A stretch of 64,000 nt of DNA from Melanocharis versteri (lineage: Eukaryota > Chordata > Aves > Passeriformes > Melanocharitidae). The first letter of the stretch is position 1, and each line of letters starts with the position of its first letter. Below, one piece after another: positions 55,601 through 64,000 of the stretch. Where the stretch lies: the NCBI GenBank assembly GCA_013397845.1, contig VZTG01007186.1, positions 130,478-194,477 on the forward strand, read 5' to 3'. The translations under genes and the position numbers were made by a program. The notes beneath the pieces were generated by a model that worked only from the letters and a program-made list of their open reading frames with translations, was not told the origin of the DNA and did no database searches.

Positions 55601-58600
55601 CACCACCTGAGAGGAACACTGGCTGTTTTCCCAAGGTGGGTGACTTCAACCCAGTAAATACCTGCTCACCCTGCTGTGCTGCCCAAACCAGCTGCCAGGC
55701 AGTGTGTTTGACAGTGCTAAAGCGGACTACAATCATACAATCAATCCCTCCTTTTGGAAGGGAGGCATCTTCCTTGCACAGACTCTAATGCACCTGCACG
55801 AATCCTGTCTTCAATTCAGCCTGACACCAAGCTCTTCTGACTTTGAAAATGCTGCTGGGCACATTTTTCTCTCCAAGTCCATTCTGATGAGACAGCAAAT
55901 CTCTACAAAGTCCAGCCACACTGTACTCCCAAGAGATTTGAACCCCATGCTTTATTACAGCTTGTCTTGCCAATCCCAGTAATTGTGCACATTCACACTC
56001 TAAAGTATTATGTATCATGTGACAATCTTGTAAGGTACTATCCAGTCTCAGCTGAGTAACTCTTACTAGTGTGTGAAAGAAAAACATTCTCTTTTCTAAA
56101 CAGATTACTAAAATACATATTGGGCGGGGGTGGTTTTCATTAAAAATAGCAGAAGAAAAATTTGAAGCTTCTGTTATATTTTAACTGATTTCTTTTTCAT
56201 TTCTTTATATTCTAGTCAATGGTCTGATTGTGCTATTTAGTGAACAAATCAGACACATTCTGGCTAATTATTCTGGCTGACGCAGAAATATCTTTTTATG
56301 TTCATGTAAAGAACTTAATCAGTTGCCATTAGAGCAAATGTAAGGTAGGTTAGCTAAAATTTCAAGCAGGCATGGATGATGAGTCCAGCTCGCCCTCTGC
56401 CAGTGCTGTGAACTCTGACCCCTTTGCAGCAGGTAAAATTACAGAAGACCCACTGAAATTCAAAGGAAGATACACTGTGGTGAACAACATATAAAAATGT
56501 GGTGTCAGGCATTTAAAAAATACATATATTTCTCCAGAACTGCTTGCTTTATGGTTACTGCCCTAGCAATCATTGCTATTTAGTTAATATATGTCTTGGC
56601 AGCCCTACAGCATTTACTTCTACTGTAACAAAGGTATCTGACAAAGCAAGCAGGCTTCATCGCACCTCACGCCCTTCTCTATTTTTGTCTATTTTAATTC
56701 AGGGACTTTTTTTTTTGCCTGAACAGATTCAAAATGTTAACATCAAAAAACACACAGAAAGACATTGTCCACCAACAGTGGAAGGCTGCCCTCAGAAAAT
56801 GTCTTCTGTGAATCCCCAAATGGCCCATACCTGGCAGCTTTCTCAGCTGTGTGTAAGGTAACAGCCTCTTGCCCTGACTGCTCCCCAACACCAGGTGGAA
56901 GCCCCAGCAGGAAGCAGCAATAGTTTCCCCTCACACCATTTGCCAAAGCGTCAAAACTAATTTCTTCAAACTGAGAAGACATCACCATGCTCCTGGCATG
57001 ATGCACCGGGCTTATAGCTTATCTTTAAAAATGTGCTTGATCCTCTGTAAAACTTAAGAGCAAACTTTAAAACATACTGTTTGCATTTTGCAAGGCAATT
57101 TCTTCTGAGAGAAATGCTTTAAAGACACAAGTTCCCATTCATTTTGGTATTGATATGAATATCGATGACAGTGACTTTCTTATTAATAATTGATTGCTTT
57201 TTGAAATATATCAATTATTAACTTTTCCATGCCAGAACCTAATCCTCTTGGCTTTTTTTTAATGCATTGGAAAGGACTAATTCACTTTGGAGCCTCAGAT
57301 GATGCAAGGTAAGTGGTCTGAAAAGGCCTTTAGTTTCATAGTTGGGGGGAGAGGGGGTTGTTGGCTTTTAATGCTTGCTAGCAAGCTACAAAGTAATTAC
57401 TCCTCCCCTCTCTTCAGCCACCCCATCTTAGCTAGCTGTATCTATGGCTTTGAGCAAAACTAAAGTCATTTTGGGACTTTTTAGAGCATTAAAGTTTGCC
57501 ACAAGTTGGTCTAAAATGAACACTGAACAATGTGCAGCTCTCAACATCATGAGAAACTCAGGCTGGCTTTCCTTGGCTCCACATGAAATGCAGAATAAAA
57601 ATACACCGAGATACTAAAACACAATCAGAGTCTGCATCAGGGGAAGTTAAAGAAAATTTAATAAGACCACAGTTAACAATTTTACTGGCAATTAGTTTAC
57701 TAAATCCTGTAATTTCAATGCGAATTTTTAAATGAAAATAAATACAACTTTTCAAATATTAATTTTATTTATGCCACCAATCTAAGACTAACATAGCAAA
57801 GCCTGGCAACACTGCTCATGTACAGAGTTTACTTGCGCTTAGCTTTAACTACTGAACCCTTCCTAAACAGGGGGGAAAGTGACCTTTTAATTTCAAGAAT
57901 CTTTTTCATGCTAGTAGTTAAAGGAAAATGCAGGTTCAGATCGAAACCATATTGCAACATAATTAGTAATTAACTAAGAACAACAGAATATATTTTTATG
58001 CACTAATATTATCAGAAGTTAGTTTTTCCATGTTCTGCTTTGAAACTGAGGTCAATTTAATTTGCAAAAGGCAAGAAACAGAAAAGCACCAGAAATATAT
58101 TTTCTAACGGTTCTACTAAAAAAAAACCAACCAAACAAACAAAACCCACAAAAACCCAACAAAACAAACAAAAAACCAAACAAACAAAAAAAACAAAGCA
58201 GAAAAAGAACCACACAAAAACCCCCACACCCAGCCTAGTTCATTACATACAAATATTAAACCTTCCTACAACTCAGGCCTCTAACAAAACTGAAGTGGCT
58301 GAACCTGCTGTCTCCTGGAGAAAAAAAAATAAGAAAAAATATCATTTCAGTATCTCAGACAACACTTTGTAAAACTCAGCGAAAGCTCCTGATTTTCTTC
58401 AAGTACCTTCCATAGACTCACTCAGTGTAGCCCTTTGGCAAAACTACTGGCATAAGTGAGGTCACTGAACAGCCCAACAAGTTTCTGTCTTGCCTTTCGG
58501 GTTTCTCCTGACAGGCAGGAGGAGCGAAAAGAGAAAACTTACAACCCCAAGCAAAAATGAGGCTTTGCCCACTGGAATAAGGCTCTGCTTGGCCAGCACA

Positions 58601-59445
58601 CACCATCACATAGCCCAGTGGCCAGACTCCAGCTTATGAGCACGGGGCTGGCAGGAAAGCCAGCATACCCTTGGCTGACAAATCCGACACAATAATTATT
58701 AGTGACCAGACCTATGGCTCAAAAAATGCCTTTTAAACAGGGACCGGTTTTCCCTCTAGAGGGAAAGTGAAGCTGTAAGTGGATGGCTTAGAAGTCTGAG
58801 GATGTAGTCCTGCTCTCCCGGAAGGTAGTGCTTCTCAAGTACCAGCTCGTCCGCACAGCTTGGCAGATTTTTTTCCGCAAGTTTTCCACGGTTAATTAAT
58901 GCTCATATTGCAAGAGATACACCTGAACGGGTCTCTATCCCAAGCTGATTCACAGAAGGAGGTATTGGGGATATCGGTCTTTCTGGACTCCACACCTCAC
59001 TTCAGCTACTTTGTTCTATTACCTTCCCTATTCCCCATGACCTGTCCTTCACAACGATGCTGATCGAAGACTACAAAACAGATAAGGCGCAGGGGAGAAA
59101 AAAGGAAAACAGAAAACCAAAAAAGCCGAATGCATGTGTTCATGCGCGAAAGCACAGTGCTACTTTAACAGAGTCAAAGCGTCCCCCGCTAGTTCCACGC
59201 TCAGCCGAGGCCACCCCGAGCGCTCCCGCCCAGCAGCACCCGCAGGCTGCAGCTCGGCGGCGCTCCCGGAGCGGCCCCGGCACCAGAGCGCCCGCTCCCG
59301 GGCCAGCGGCCGGAGCTCCCCCGGGCTCCCCTGTGCCGGGCTGGCCGAAGGNTGGCTCGGTCCCAGCTGCAGCTGCAGCAGCTCCAGCAGCAGCAGCAGC
59401 CCCGGGCGGCGGTGCCCCGGCGGCAGCAGCGGCCGCCTCCTCCAT
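40468..59445 (-). CDS. SLC35F2: SLC35F2, solute carrier family 35 member F2 (eight coding exons, first one incomplete)
   Basis: This is a multi-pass membrane transporter of the drug/metabolite transporter superfamily (SLC35F/EamA-like fold). Exons 2-8 run 54332-54157, 53623-53496, 48046-47887, 46271-46115, 45327-45275, 44656-44502 and 40686-40468. All junctions are GT-AG and the phases agree, giving 348 whole codons plus TAA. Ten hydrophobic segments are visible: two in exon 2, one in exon 3, two in exon 4, two across exons 5-6, two in exon 7 and one in exon 8. The motifs LLDCFGIPVLMALSWF, CLLGVGTMVGADILAG and [20 protein letters not shown] are family hallmarks. The C-terminal YCSTPTRTAEP followed by a KLEE motif fits SLC35F2 rather than the paralogue SLC35F1. 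In mammals the protein imports the drug YM155 and has been reported to transport queuine/queuosine; the bird function is inferred from that. The first exon is interrupted by an unknown base. Confidence 0.95.
40687..44501 (-). other. SLC35F2 intron 7
   Basis: A 3.8 kb intron before the terminal exon. It includes a 17-base T-run at 42303-42319. The open frames here, including one of over 200 codons on the plus strand near 42.1-42.75 kb, have no protein-like features I can recognise. Confidence 0.9.
42303..42319 (+). repeat. T17 homopolymer in SLC35F2 intron 7
   Basis: Seventeen consecutive T within a pyrimidine-rich stretch. On the gene strand it is poly(A). Confidence 0.9.
44502..44656 (-). 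CDS. SLC35F2: SLC35F2 exon 7 (transmembrane helices 8-9)
   Basis: The exon is 155 bp. The leading CG completes an alanine codon, and it ends on a whole codon (lysine). The acceptor is cttgttttgcag; the donor is GTGAGT at 44501 and down. It encodes ALLFTAFALCMFGLYSFMPV (helix 8), [20 protein letters not shown] and SLFFGLFLFFYK (helix 9). The [20 protein letters not shown] block is near-invariant in SLC35F1/F2. Confidence 0.97.
44657..45274 (-). other. SLC35F2 intron 6
   Basis: A 618 bp AT-rich intron between the 53 bp exon 6 and exon 7; nothing recognised inside. Confidence 0.9.
45275..45327 (-). CDS. SLC35F2: SLC35F2 exon 6 (end of helix 7 and loop), 53 bp microexon-like
   Basis: This 53 bp exon was recognised by phase and homology. 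One base completes the leucine begun in exon 5, 17 codons encode AIVEHKEIMKIQWNWKV, and one base (G) starts the alanine completed in exon 7. The acceptor is tctgactctag and the donor GTATGT at 45274 and down. The IVE.K.I...W.WK pattern matches the SLC35F2 loop between helices 7 and 8. It is too short for simple ORF calling and would be easy to miss. Confidence 0.93.
45328..46114 (-). other. SLC35F2 intron 5
   Basis: A 787 bp AT-rich intron; nothing recognised inside. Confidence 0.9.
46115..46271 (-). CDS. SLC35F2: SLC35F2 exon 5 (transmembrane helices 6-7)
   Basis: The exon is 157 bp: two leading bases complete glycine, then 51 codons and two trailing bases. The acceptor is atttctgtacag and the donor GTAAGG at 46114 and down. 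It encodes IGDVLVLLGASLYAISNV (helix 6), then SEEYIVKNLSRVEFLGM and the start of helix 7 (LFGTVISGLQL). From memory, mammalian SLC35F2 has cysteine where this protein has the serine of NVSEEY; that difference should be confirmed by alignment. Confidence 0.96.
46272..47886 (-). other. SLC35F2 intron 4
   Basis: A 1.6 kb intron with a GTAAGG donor and a ctgtacag acceptor. No transposable element or RNA gene recognised. Confidence 0.9.
47887..48046 (-). CDS. SLC35F2: SLC35F2 exon 4 (transmembrane helices 4-5)
   Basis: The exon is 160 bp: 53 codons plus one base. The acceptor is ttctgtacacacag and the donor GTAAGG at 47886 and down. It encodes LLDCFGIPVLMALSWFIL (helix 4), the basic turn RARYRLIHF, and VAVCLLGVGTMVGADILAG (helix 5). 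A short acidic loop RQDSE then leads into exon 5. This is the most conserved part of the gene and on its own identifies an SLC35F1/F2 protein. Confidence 0.97.
48923..49048 (-). mobile_element. CR1 LINE 3' fragment in SLC35F2 intron 3
   Basis: About 125 bp on the minus strand ending AGTTCTGTGATTCTATGGG, with the CR1 blocks CAAGGCCAGGTTGGA and GTGTCCCTGCCCATGGCAGG. It is severely 5'-truncated and lies in the sense orientation of the gene. Confidence 0.85.
51052..51302 (-). mobile_element. CR1 LINE 3' fragment in SLC35F2 intron 3, well preserved
   Basis: About 250 bp with an undisrupted C-terminal reading frame (RFRLDIRKRFFTQRVVGHWN, then RLPREVV) and the terminus ATTCTACAATTCTGTGATTT. It looks less diverged than the other CR1 copies in the window, so it is probably the youngest. 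Sense orientation relative to SLC35F2. Confidence 0.88.
53496..53623 (-). CDS. SLC35F2: SLC35F2 exon 3 (transmembrane helix 3)
   Basis: The exon is 128 bp. Its two leading bases finish a glycine codon begun in exon 2, and 42 codons follow. The acceptor is ttctaaacag and the donor GTAAGG at 53495 and down. It encodes a short basic loop with QRWWKY, then LGLADVEANYMIVKAYQYTT and TSVQ. The ADVEANY and AYQYTTLTSVQ signatures are diagnostic of SLC35F transporters and line this face of the substrate pathway in family models. The exon ends on a codon boundary, matching the phase-0 start of exon 4. Confidence 0.96.
53624..54156 (-). other. SLC35F2 intron 2
   Basis: A 533 bp intron with a GTATGT donor and a ctaaacag acceptor. 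AT-rich unique sequence; no repeat or RNA gene seen. Confidence 0.9.
54157..54332 (-). CDS. SLC35F2: SLC35F2 exon 2 (transmembrane helices 1-2)
   Basis: The exon is 176 bp: one base completing a codon from exon 1, 58 codons and one trailing base. The acceptor is ttttcacag at 54333 and up; the donor is GTATGT at 54156 and down. It encodes ILGQMLSLFICGTAVTSQYL (helix 1), the loop AEKYQVNTPM, and a second hydrophobic stretch ending MLAFRT. The GQMLSL and NTPMLQSF blocks are conserved in SLC35F1/F2. The incoming phase implies that the missing exon 1 ended with two bases of a codon, probably TG of the tryptophan found at this position in mammals. Confidence 0.95.
54842..55035 (-). mobile_element. 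CR1 LINE 3' fragment in SLC35F2 intron 1, old
   Basis: Blocks such as GGAATAGC-like text are absent, but the minus strand carries CACTGGAACAGCCTCCGCAG, GGATGTTGTGGAGTCCCCAT and CACTGGAGGTTTGCAAGATG in CR1 order. The terminal ATTCTATGATT repeat is decayed. Boundaries are approximate. Confidence 0.75.
58118..58230 (+). repeat. A-rich CAAA low-complexity tract in intron 1
   Basis: About 110 bp of AAAC, CCAA and CCCA units with essentially no T or G. On the gene strand it is a long T/G pyrimidine-rich tract. Confidence 0.85.
58749..58766. repeat. 18 bp perfect palindrome near the SLC35F2 promoter
   Basis: TTTCCCTCTAGAGGGAAA equals its own reverse complement with no spacer. It lies in intron 1 about 0.7 kb downstream of the proposed start codon. 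Confidence 0.9.
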
Positions 59446-59945
59446 GGCGCGGCGCTGCCCCGGTCCCGCGCACGCCGGCACCGAGGGATGGAGGGCGGGC
59501 GCTGCGGAGGCGGCGCCCGGCGGAAGGGAGGGATGAGCAGCAGCAGCACCGGGACAGCGCCACGCTGCTCCCCGGGCAGCGGCCGAGCCCGGCTTTGTGC
59601 CCGCCGAGGGGCCGCCCCCGGGAGGGGCATGGCTCCTGCCGGGGCGGGGGGTCGGAGCGCTCCCGGTGTTGTTTTCCCTCGGCGCGCTCCGGCCCTGCAG
59701 TTTCCTTCCAGCGCTGGGCACAGGTGGGGTTTGCCAAGGGCGGCTCCAGCAGCGCCAACGCCAAGTTGGTGTTCCCGCTCTCCCGCGGGGCTCCCCGGCA
59801 GCGGCCCAGCGCGGTGCCCCGGTGCGGGTCCCTGCAGGGCTACCGTGCCCCCAGCCCCTCCGCAGGCATCGAGCCCCAGGGGCCTGGCAGAGCTGGCCTG
59901 GCGCGCAGGCAGCTCAGGCGCATCTGCCAGTTACAGGAGTAAAAG
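59130..59945. promoter_or_regulatory. SLC35F2: CpG island / promoter region of SLC35F2
   Basis: About 0.8 kb of very GC-rich, CpG-dense DNA, sharply bounded by AT-rich sequence on both sides and overlapping the proposed start codon. GC-box-like runs occur on the side upstream of the gene (for example ggggcgggg near 59640 and cgcccccggg near 59614). No TATA box is apparent. Such islands usually mark broad initiation. Long open frames on both strands here reflect the lack of stop codons in GC-rich DNA, not extra genes. An unresolved base lies at 59352. Confidence 0.75.
59353..59445 (-). CDS. SLC35F2: SLC35F2 exon 1, readable N-terminal part only
   Basis: The ATG at 59445-59443 has a strong initiation context (GCCGCGCC before it, G after it). 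It opens 31 codons of alanine/proline/glycine-rich sequence starting MEEAAAAAAGAPPPG. This resembles the low-complexity cytosolic N-terminus of mammalian SLC35F2. Reading then meets the N at 59352. Beyond it the same frame stays open to about 59140 but looks like translated GC-rich noncoding DNA. The basic segment ending in KLFTW that I expect before exon 2 is absent from all three frames. Exon 2 needs a donor that leaves two bases of a codon, and none is evident in a suitable context. I infer that the end of exon 1 and its donor are missing at a collapsed gap. The start codon itself is probable, not proven. Confidence 0.6.
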
Positions 59946-62900
59946 TTACTGTAAACCCTTAAAGTTTAACTTCTCCCAGCTTTCTGCGCAGCCTCGAGTC
60001 TTCCAACGTTTCAACTCCCACTTCTTTGCTGCTTCTTTCCCATGCCTCTGGATTTTTCACATCCTGTTTTGTCTTCACCCACGTTTCAGGGCAACTCACC
60101 AGGAGAACCTGGTGACATTTTGCATAACTTGGTGGGTTTTTTAGCAGCACTTCTGATGATGCTCTGTATGTGTCACAGATGATGGAACTGAACCCCAGAG
60201 GTGTCTCCAGGAAGAGCCATCTTCTGCCCTCATTGGGGCAAATATTTGTCACTGTCCTGGCTGTGCTGGCAGAAAGGATTTTCTGCCACAAGACACTGTT
60301 GGTCTCTACCCTCACCTGTTCCCTGCAGAGCACCACGATTTAACCTTCCTCCCCGCAACATCATAACGCTTTTTTCAGGCGTATTTTTCTCTGTCACAGT
60401 TCTCTCATTCAAATTGTGTTTATTTCCTTTTGCTACAACTCAAATCCATCCTCGTAGGATTACATTTTAGGAGAGTCAAAGAGGCATTATGGTGTCATTT
60501 TCAGGTTTTCTTTACAATTTCATGTACCAGTCATGAATGAAGGTGAATTTAGCCTTCCCTTCCCCCAGGGCCCAGGCTCAAGTAACCGCCAAGGTATGGG
60601 CTACGTGGGAGAGGACTGGACCCCAAATACCCTCTTTGACTTGTGATGGTACAATGTTAAAGGTCATTACAAAAGAAAAGCTGTATAATTATATGTTTTA
60701 AAGGCATTAATAAATACACTTCTATATTTATAATATACATACCCATTTCTTTATTACATTGAGATTTTATGTATTTTTCCTTCGCTTGTATAACAGAATA
60801 GTTTATTGGTATTTTAATTTTGAATTCCTAATCCAATAAAAATCCTGCTGTGGCTCCTGCAAGAAATCAGTCTGTCAAGATTAGTCTCAGTGTTATGATA
60901 GTAATGAGTCAGGTCATGCGGGTCATTATTCTTCACAACCTAAACTAATGAATAGTTTAAAAGAAGCAGACTTAGAAGACCCTGTGTATTCAGTCATATC
61001 TGAGTTCCACAAATGTGGTACTATTATCTTCACATTTAATTTTATTCATCCAATATCTGCAATCTGCTGCCAGTTTTCCAGAGATGGGGAATTGTGTCTT
61101 TGGTGCTCGTTGTCTCCATTTAAGCACAGCTCTTGGAATTCCTTGCTACAGGTAGGCTGCAGCAGCCTCACACCAGAAAGGCACTGCCAGGCTACAGCTT
61201 TACGCCGGAGCTGCTCAGCTGCAAAAAGATTGCAATGACAGAGGGGTATCTATGAACTGTAAAAATATGAAACAAAATAAAAAAGAGTTTAAACAGGCTG
61301 GGATCTCTTTTTGATTTAAATTTTAACAACAACAACAACAACAAAACTTAAAAAAAAAACCAACAGCAACAACAACTGTTAAAAGTGCCCTCTGTTAGAC
61401 TTTGGGGACTAAGTTCATTGCAAAGTATAATAAACTTCGCTATCTCAGGAAATTTTTATGGCTTGTGGACAACATGTTGATGAATGCAGAGATATCTGAG
61501 ATGTCTAAACATGACTTCATGTTCAGCTACTCCTGCTTCAGGCTGCTGCTTTACACAATTCAGGGTCCATCTCATGTGTGATTGCACCTGTGTGTTTCTG
61601 GATCTTTGCTGGCCCCTGAGTTTGCCTCATGCCAGTGAAGAGATCCATGTGCCTGCAGGCTGGCCAGCCCTGCAGACAGCCTTCCTTCAGCCCAGAACCA
61701 ATATTACCCCTCCCCGTGCCGTCCCACCAGTGGAACATGGCAGTGTCTGCATTTAAGGCTCTGCATCCTCTTTCAGAGATAGAAACTCTGTTCCTGGTGC
61801 TCTACAAAAGTAACTGGTTTCACTGTAACATAGTTTACTGTGTCTTTTCCAGGATGAGTGAAATCCGTGAGATTACCATAGTTTATCTGCAGGCAGGATG
61901 TATTTGGAAGCTTAATGGGCCCTTAGACTAATTGGTAGGTACAAACCTCATTTTTGACACAGAATTTTTAGCAATACATTTATAGAATTCTTTAAAAATT
62001 AATTATTTTTATTCAAAAGTTGTGTCTGAAGTATTAAACTATTTTGAAGTGTGACTGAAAGGAACTAAGAATTCAAATATTTCTTATAGTTGGATATCTT
62101 CTAGAATAGGTGAAGGATAACTCAAAAGTACCAGCATAGCTTTTTTTGCTCTTTGAAAAAAAATCCTTTTGAGCTGAGGACAAATAAAAGAATTAGCACA
62201 GCCATAACAAATAAGACACAGCCATAGCTCTGGTATACTCATCTGCTTTCAACTCCCTTTTGCTAAACAGTTTCATTTCAGTGTGTCCTATCAGGCTGTT
62301 CCTCCTGCTGAGAAAATCATAAGTTTGAATAGGTGATAAAAGTAGACAACAATAACAAGTAAAGAGCAAAGCCATTGTACAGCTAGACACTTTGTTGTAC
62401 ATTACTGTAACAAAATTATATTTTTTGCATCAGCGTCAACCAAAGGAAAGACAAAAAATATTACATGAATTGAAGTCAAAATCTGAGACTGCAGAAGGGA
62501 TTCCTTCTAAAATGCTGAGCAAGCATAATGTCAGGGTTTTTTTGATTGGAAGTATACGTGCCACTAGAGGTCCTTCATGGTCAGATTATGTCTTCCTCCA
62601 CAGCGTTTTGGGAGGGATTTTTCTATTCTTTTATCTATACTATATATGAGAATTATAATTTCTAAAGATATTTACCTTGTTTAATGTATTAAATTCTTAG
62701 AAATAGATTGATTTTTCCTTGATTAAGCCTTTTCTGGGAAGATACCAATATAAGGATTTTTCAGATAGCATTTCTTCAGTAAAAGCTCTTGTTTTATTAT
62801 TAAATTATAGATGTTATTTATTTTTTAATTCAATAACTGCATGTTTTCACATTTCCGATTTTTCATTGTCTTATACCATGTCTTCAACATAATCACTTTT

Positions 62901-63959
62901 CTCTTAGAAAAATAAAGGAAGGAAACAAACATCAAACTAATGAGTGAAATTAGGATAAACAACTGGAACAATAAAACAAGATGTAAGGTAATTTTTCTCT
63001 GCTGCATCATTATTTTCTTACTTCTCCTAGTTAGAAGTTGGTTAAAAATGTCTGAACACTATTTGGAAGAACTGTGCAGCCTTGGGACTGACATTAAATT
63101 TATCTCTACAGAACACAATGTCATTTATTGGGAAACTAGTAACAAAGATTCATAGCTCATTATTTGGAAACGATTAGGAACTAAGGCAAAGAAATACTTG
63201 CTGTTCCTGGGATGGCCATGAGCTGGAAAGGCCTAATGGCTGCACAAAGGGCAAATGGAATCACAGAATGCATCAGCCGGAATCAAGACAGAGATGTGTT
63301 ACACTGTATAAAATCCTGGGGAAAATTTTAATGAAAGATAGGGTATGTGCTGGTTACTGGTATTCAAGACAAATACGCAAAAAGGTGCAAAAGGATCTCT
63401 GGGACACCATGGGTTCATTGGTCTAGCAAAGACCCTGATAGCCAAAAGATTCCTTACCATCCTCTATCTTAGGGAAAAAAAATTCAGATGAAGGAAATTA
63501 TTTTAAAATTAAAATCTTCTAATACTCTCTACAATTCTCTAATAAAATTTAATCTGAGAAACATCGCAGTAAGATATTCAGTGGAAAAACACACCTTAAG
63601 GCTGCACTGCCATATCCTGGGGTGCAGGGGTGGTTCTTCTGTCTCTACCAAGAAGGAAATATGAAGAAAGATGTGTTTTCACATTGTAATGTCAAAGAAG
63701 GTAGCTACTAAGCAAAAGCAACCGAATGAGGAGGGGTGAGAATTTCAATATGTGGCGAGGTTATTTATGAGAAAATATCAAGAATGGAGTTTAGGTGCTT
63801 GATTGTCGATGAAAATCACCAGAGCCAACAGAAGTGGTGAGACAGACGCATTTTGGGGGCAGTCAATATGAGGTCACACAAGTCTGTGCATCTGTAATTC
63901 TGGTCTCACACACCATCCTCACTTCTCATTCACCTGAAATGTGACCCCCCGCTTGGAAC
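59946..63959. other. DNA upstream of SLC35F2, no gene recognised
   Basis: Four kilobases of AT-rich sequence beyond the CpG island with one AAC microsatellite. No RAB39A-like GTPase exon (a GDSTVGKS-type P-loop) appears in any frame. Confidence 0.7.
61325..61378 (+). repeat. AAC trinucleotide microsatellite with A-run
   Basis: About seven AAC units, an A-run, then AAC/AGC units in the intergenic region upstream of SLC35F2. Confidence 0.85.
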
Positions 63960-64000
63960 TGTACCCAGACAAAAAAAAGGGGTTTTTTTGTCTGGGTACA
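63960..64000. repeat. perfect 18 bp inverted repeat (hairpin) at window end
   Basis: The arms 63960-63977 (TGTACCCAGACAAAAAAA) and 63983-64000 are exact reverse complements around the 5-base loop AGGGG. The right arm stops at the last base supplied, so the palindrome may continue outside the window. Confidence 0.95.

Larger units (their letters stand above)
54333..59351 (-). other. SLC35F2 intron 1 (plus the unresolved end of exon 1)
   Basis: About 5 kb between the readable part of exon 1 and exon 2. It contains a CR1 fragment (54842-55035), an A/C-rich CAAA-type simple repeat (58118-58230) and an 18 bp perfect palindrome (58749-58766). The promoter-proximal end is within the CpG island. I saw no recognisable alternative first exon. 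Confidence 0.7.

Noticed and set aside
59134..60144. A 336-codon open frame on the plus strand across the CpG island
   Set aside because: The translation is low-complexity Ala/Pro/Arg/Ser text with no domain, it crosses the N, and it is antisense to SLC35F2 exon 1. GC-rich DNA lacks stop codons.
62392..62649. An 85-codon frame with a hydrophobic C-terminal end
   Set aside because: The start is unremarkable, the sequence is AT-rich, and there is no family resemblance or splice context.
63230..63300. Another CR1 tail near the text AATCACAGAATG
   Set aside because: Only about 12 bases match the CR1 terminus and the flanking sequence does not continue the pattern.

Overview
This is a 64 kb piece of a bird nuclear genome, most likely a passerine. 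It carries CR1-type LINE 3' ends in both orientations, very few genes, GT-AG spliced exons with long introns, and a CpG-rich promoter. A SINE with a tRNA-Ile-like head and a CR1-like tail at about 21055-21186 matches the passerine TguSINE1 architecture as I know it. That points to a songbird or relative, but the species cannot be named from the sequence.

One protein-coding gene is well supported: SLC35F2, a ten-helix solute carrier of the drug/metabolite transporter superfamily, on the minus strand. Seven coding exons (2-8) were placed by reading frame, splice sites and phase between 54332 and 40468. They join in phase into 348 complete codons plus the stop. The first coding exon begins at a strong ATG context at 59445 inside a CpG island. 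It runs into a single unknown base at 59352, after which neither the expected membrane-proximal segment nor a suitable splice donor can be read. The 3' UTR probably ends near 39.3 kb.

Layout: 1-39 kb is intergenic DNA downstream of SLC35F2. It holds three dated CR1 fragments (one spanning an assembly gap at 9811-9913), the SINE, a short piece resembling an endogenous-retrovirus LTR, simple repeats and several GC-rich islands with chance open frames. 39.3-59.45 kb is the SLC35F2 gene, whose introns carry three more CR1 3' ends, all in the gene's sense orientation. About 59.1-59.95 kb is the CpG island and promoter. About 60-64 kb is upstream intergenic DNA with no recognisable gene, ending in a perfect hairpin at the last base of the window.

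I found no operon, CRISPR array, phage or other exotic system. The points most worth a second look are the collapsed first exon of SLC35F2, the absence of the head-to-head neighbour RAB39A that mammals have at this promoter, the gap inside a CR1, the tRNA-derived SINE, and the palindrome cut by the window edge.
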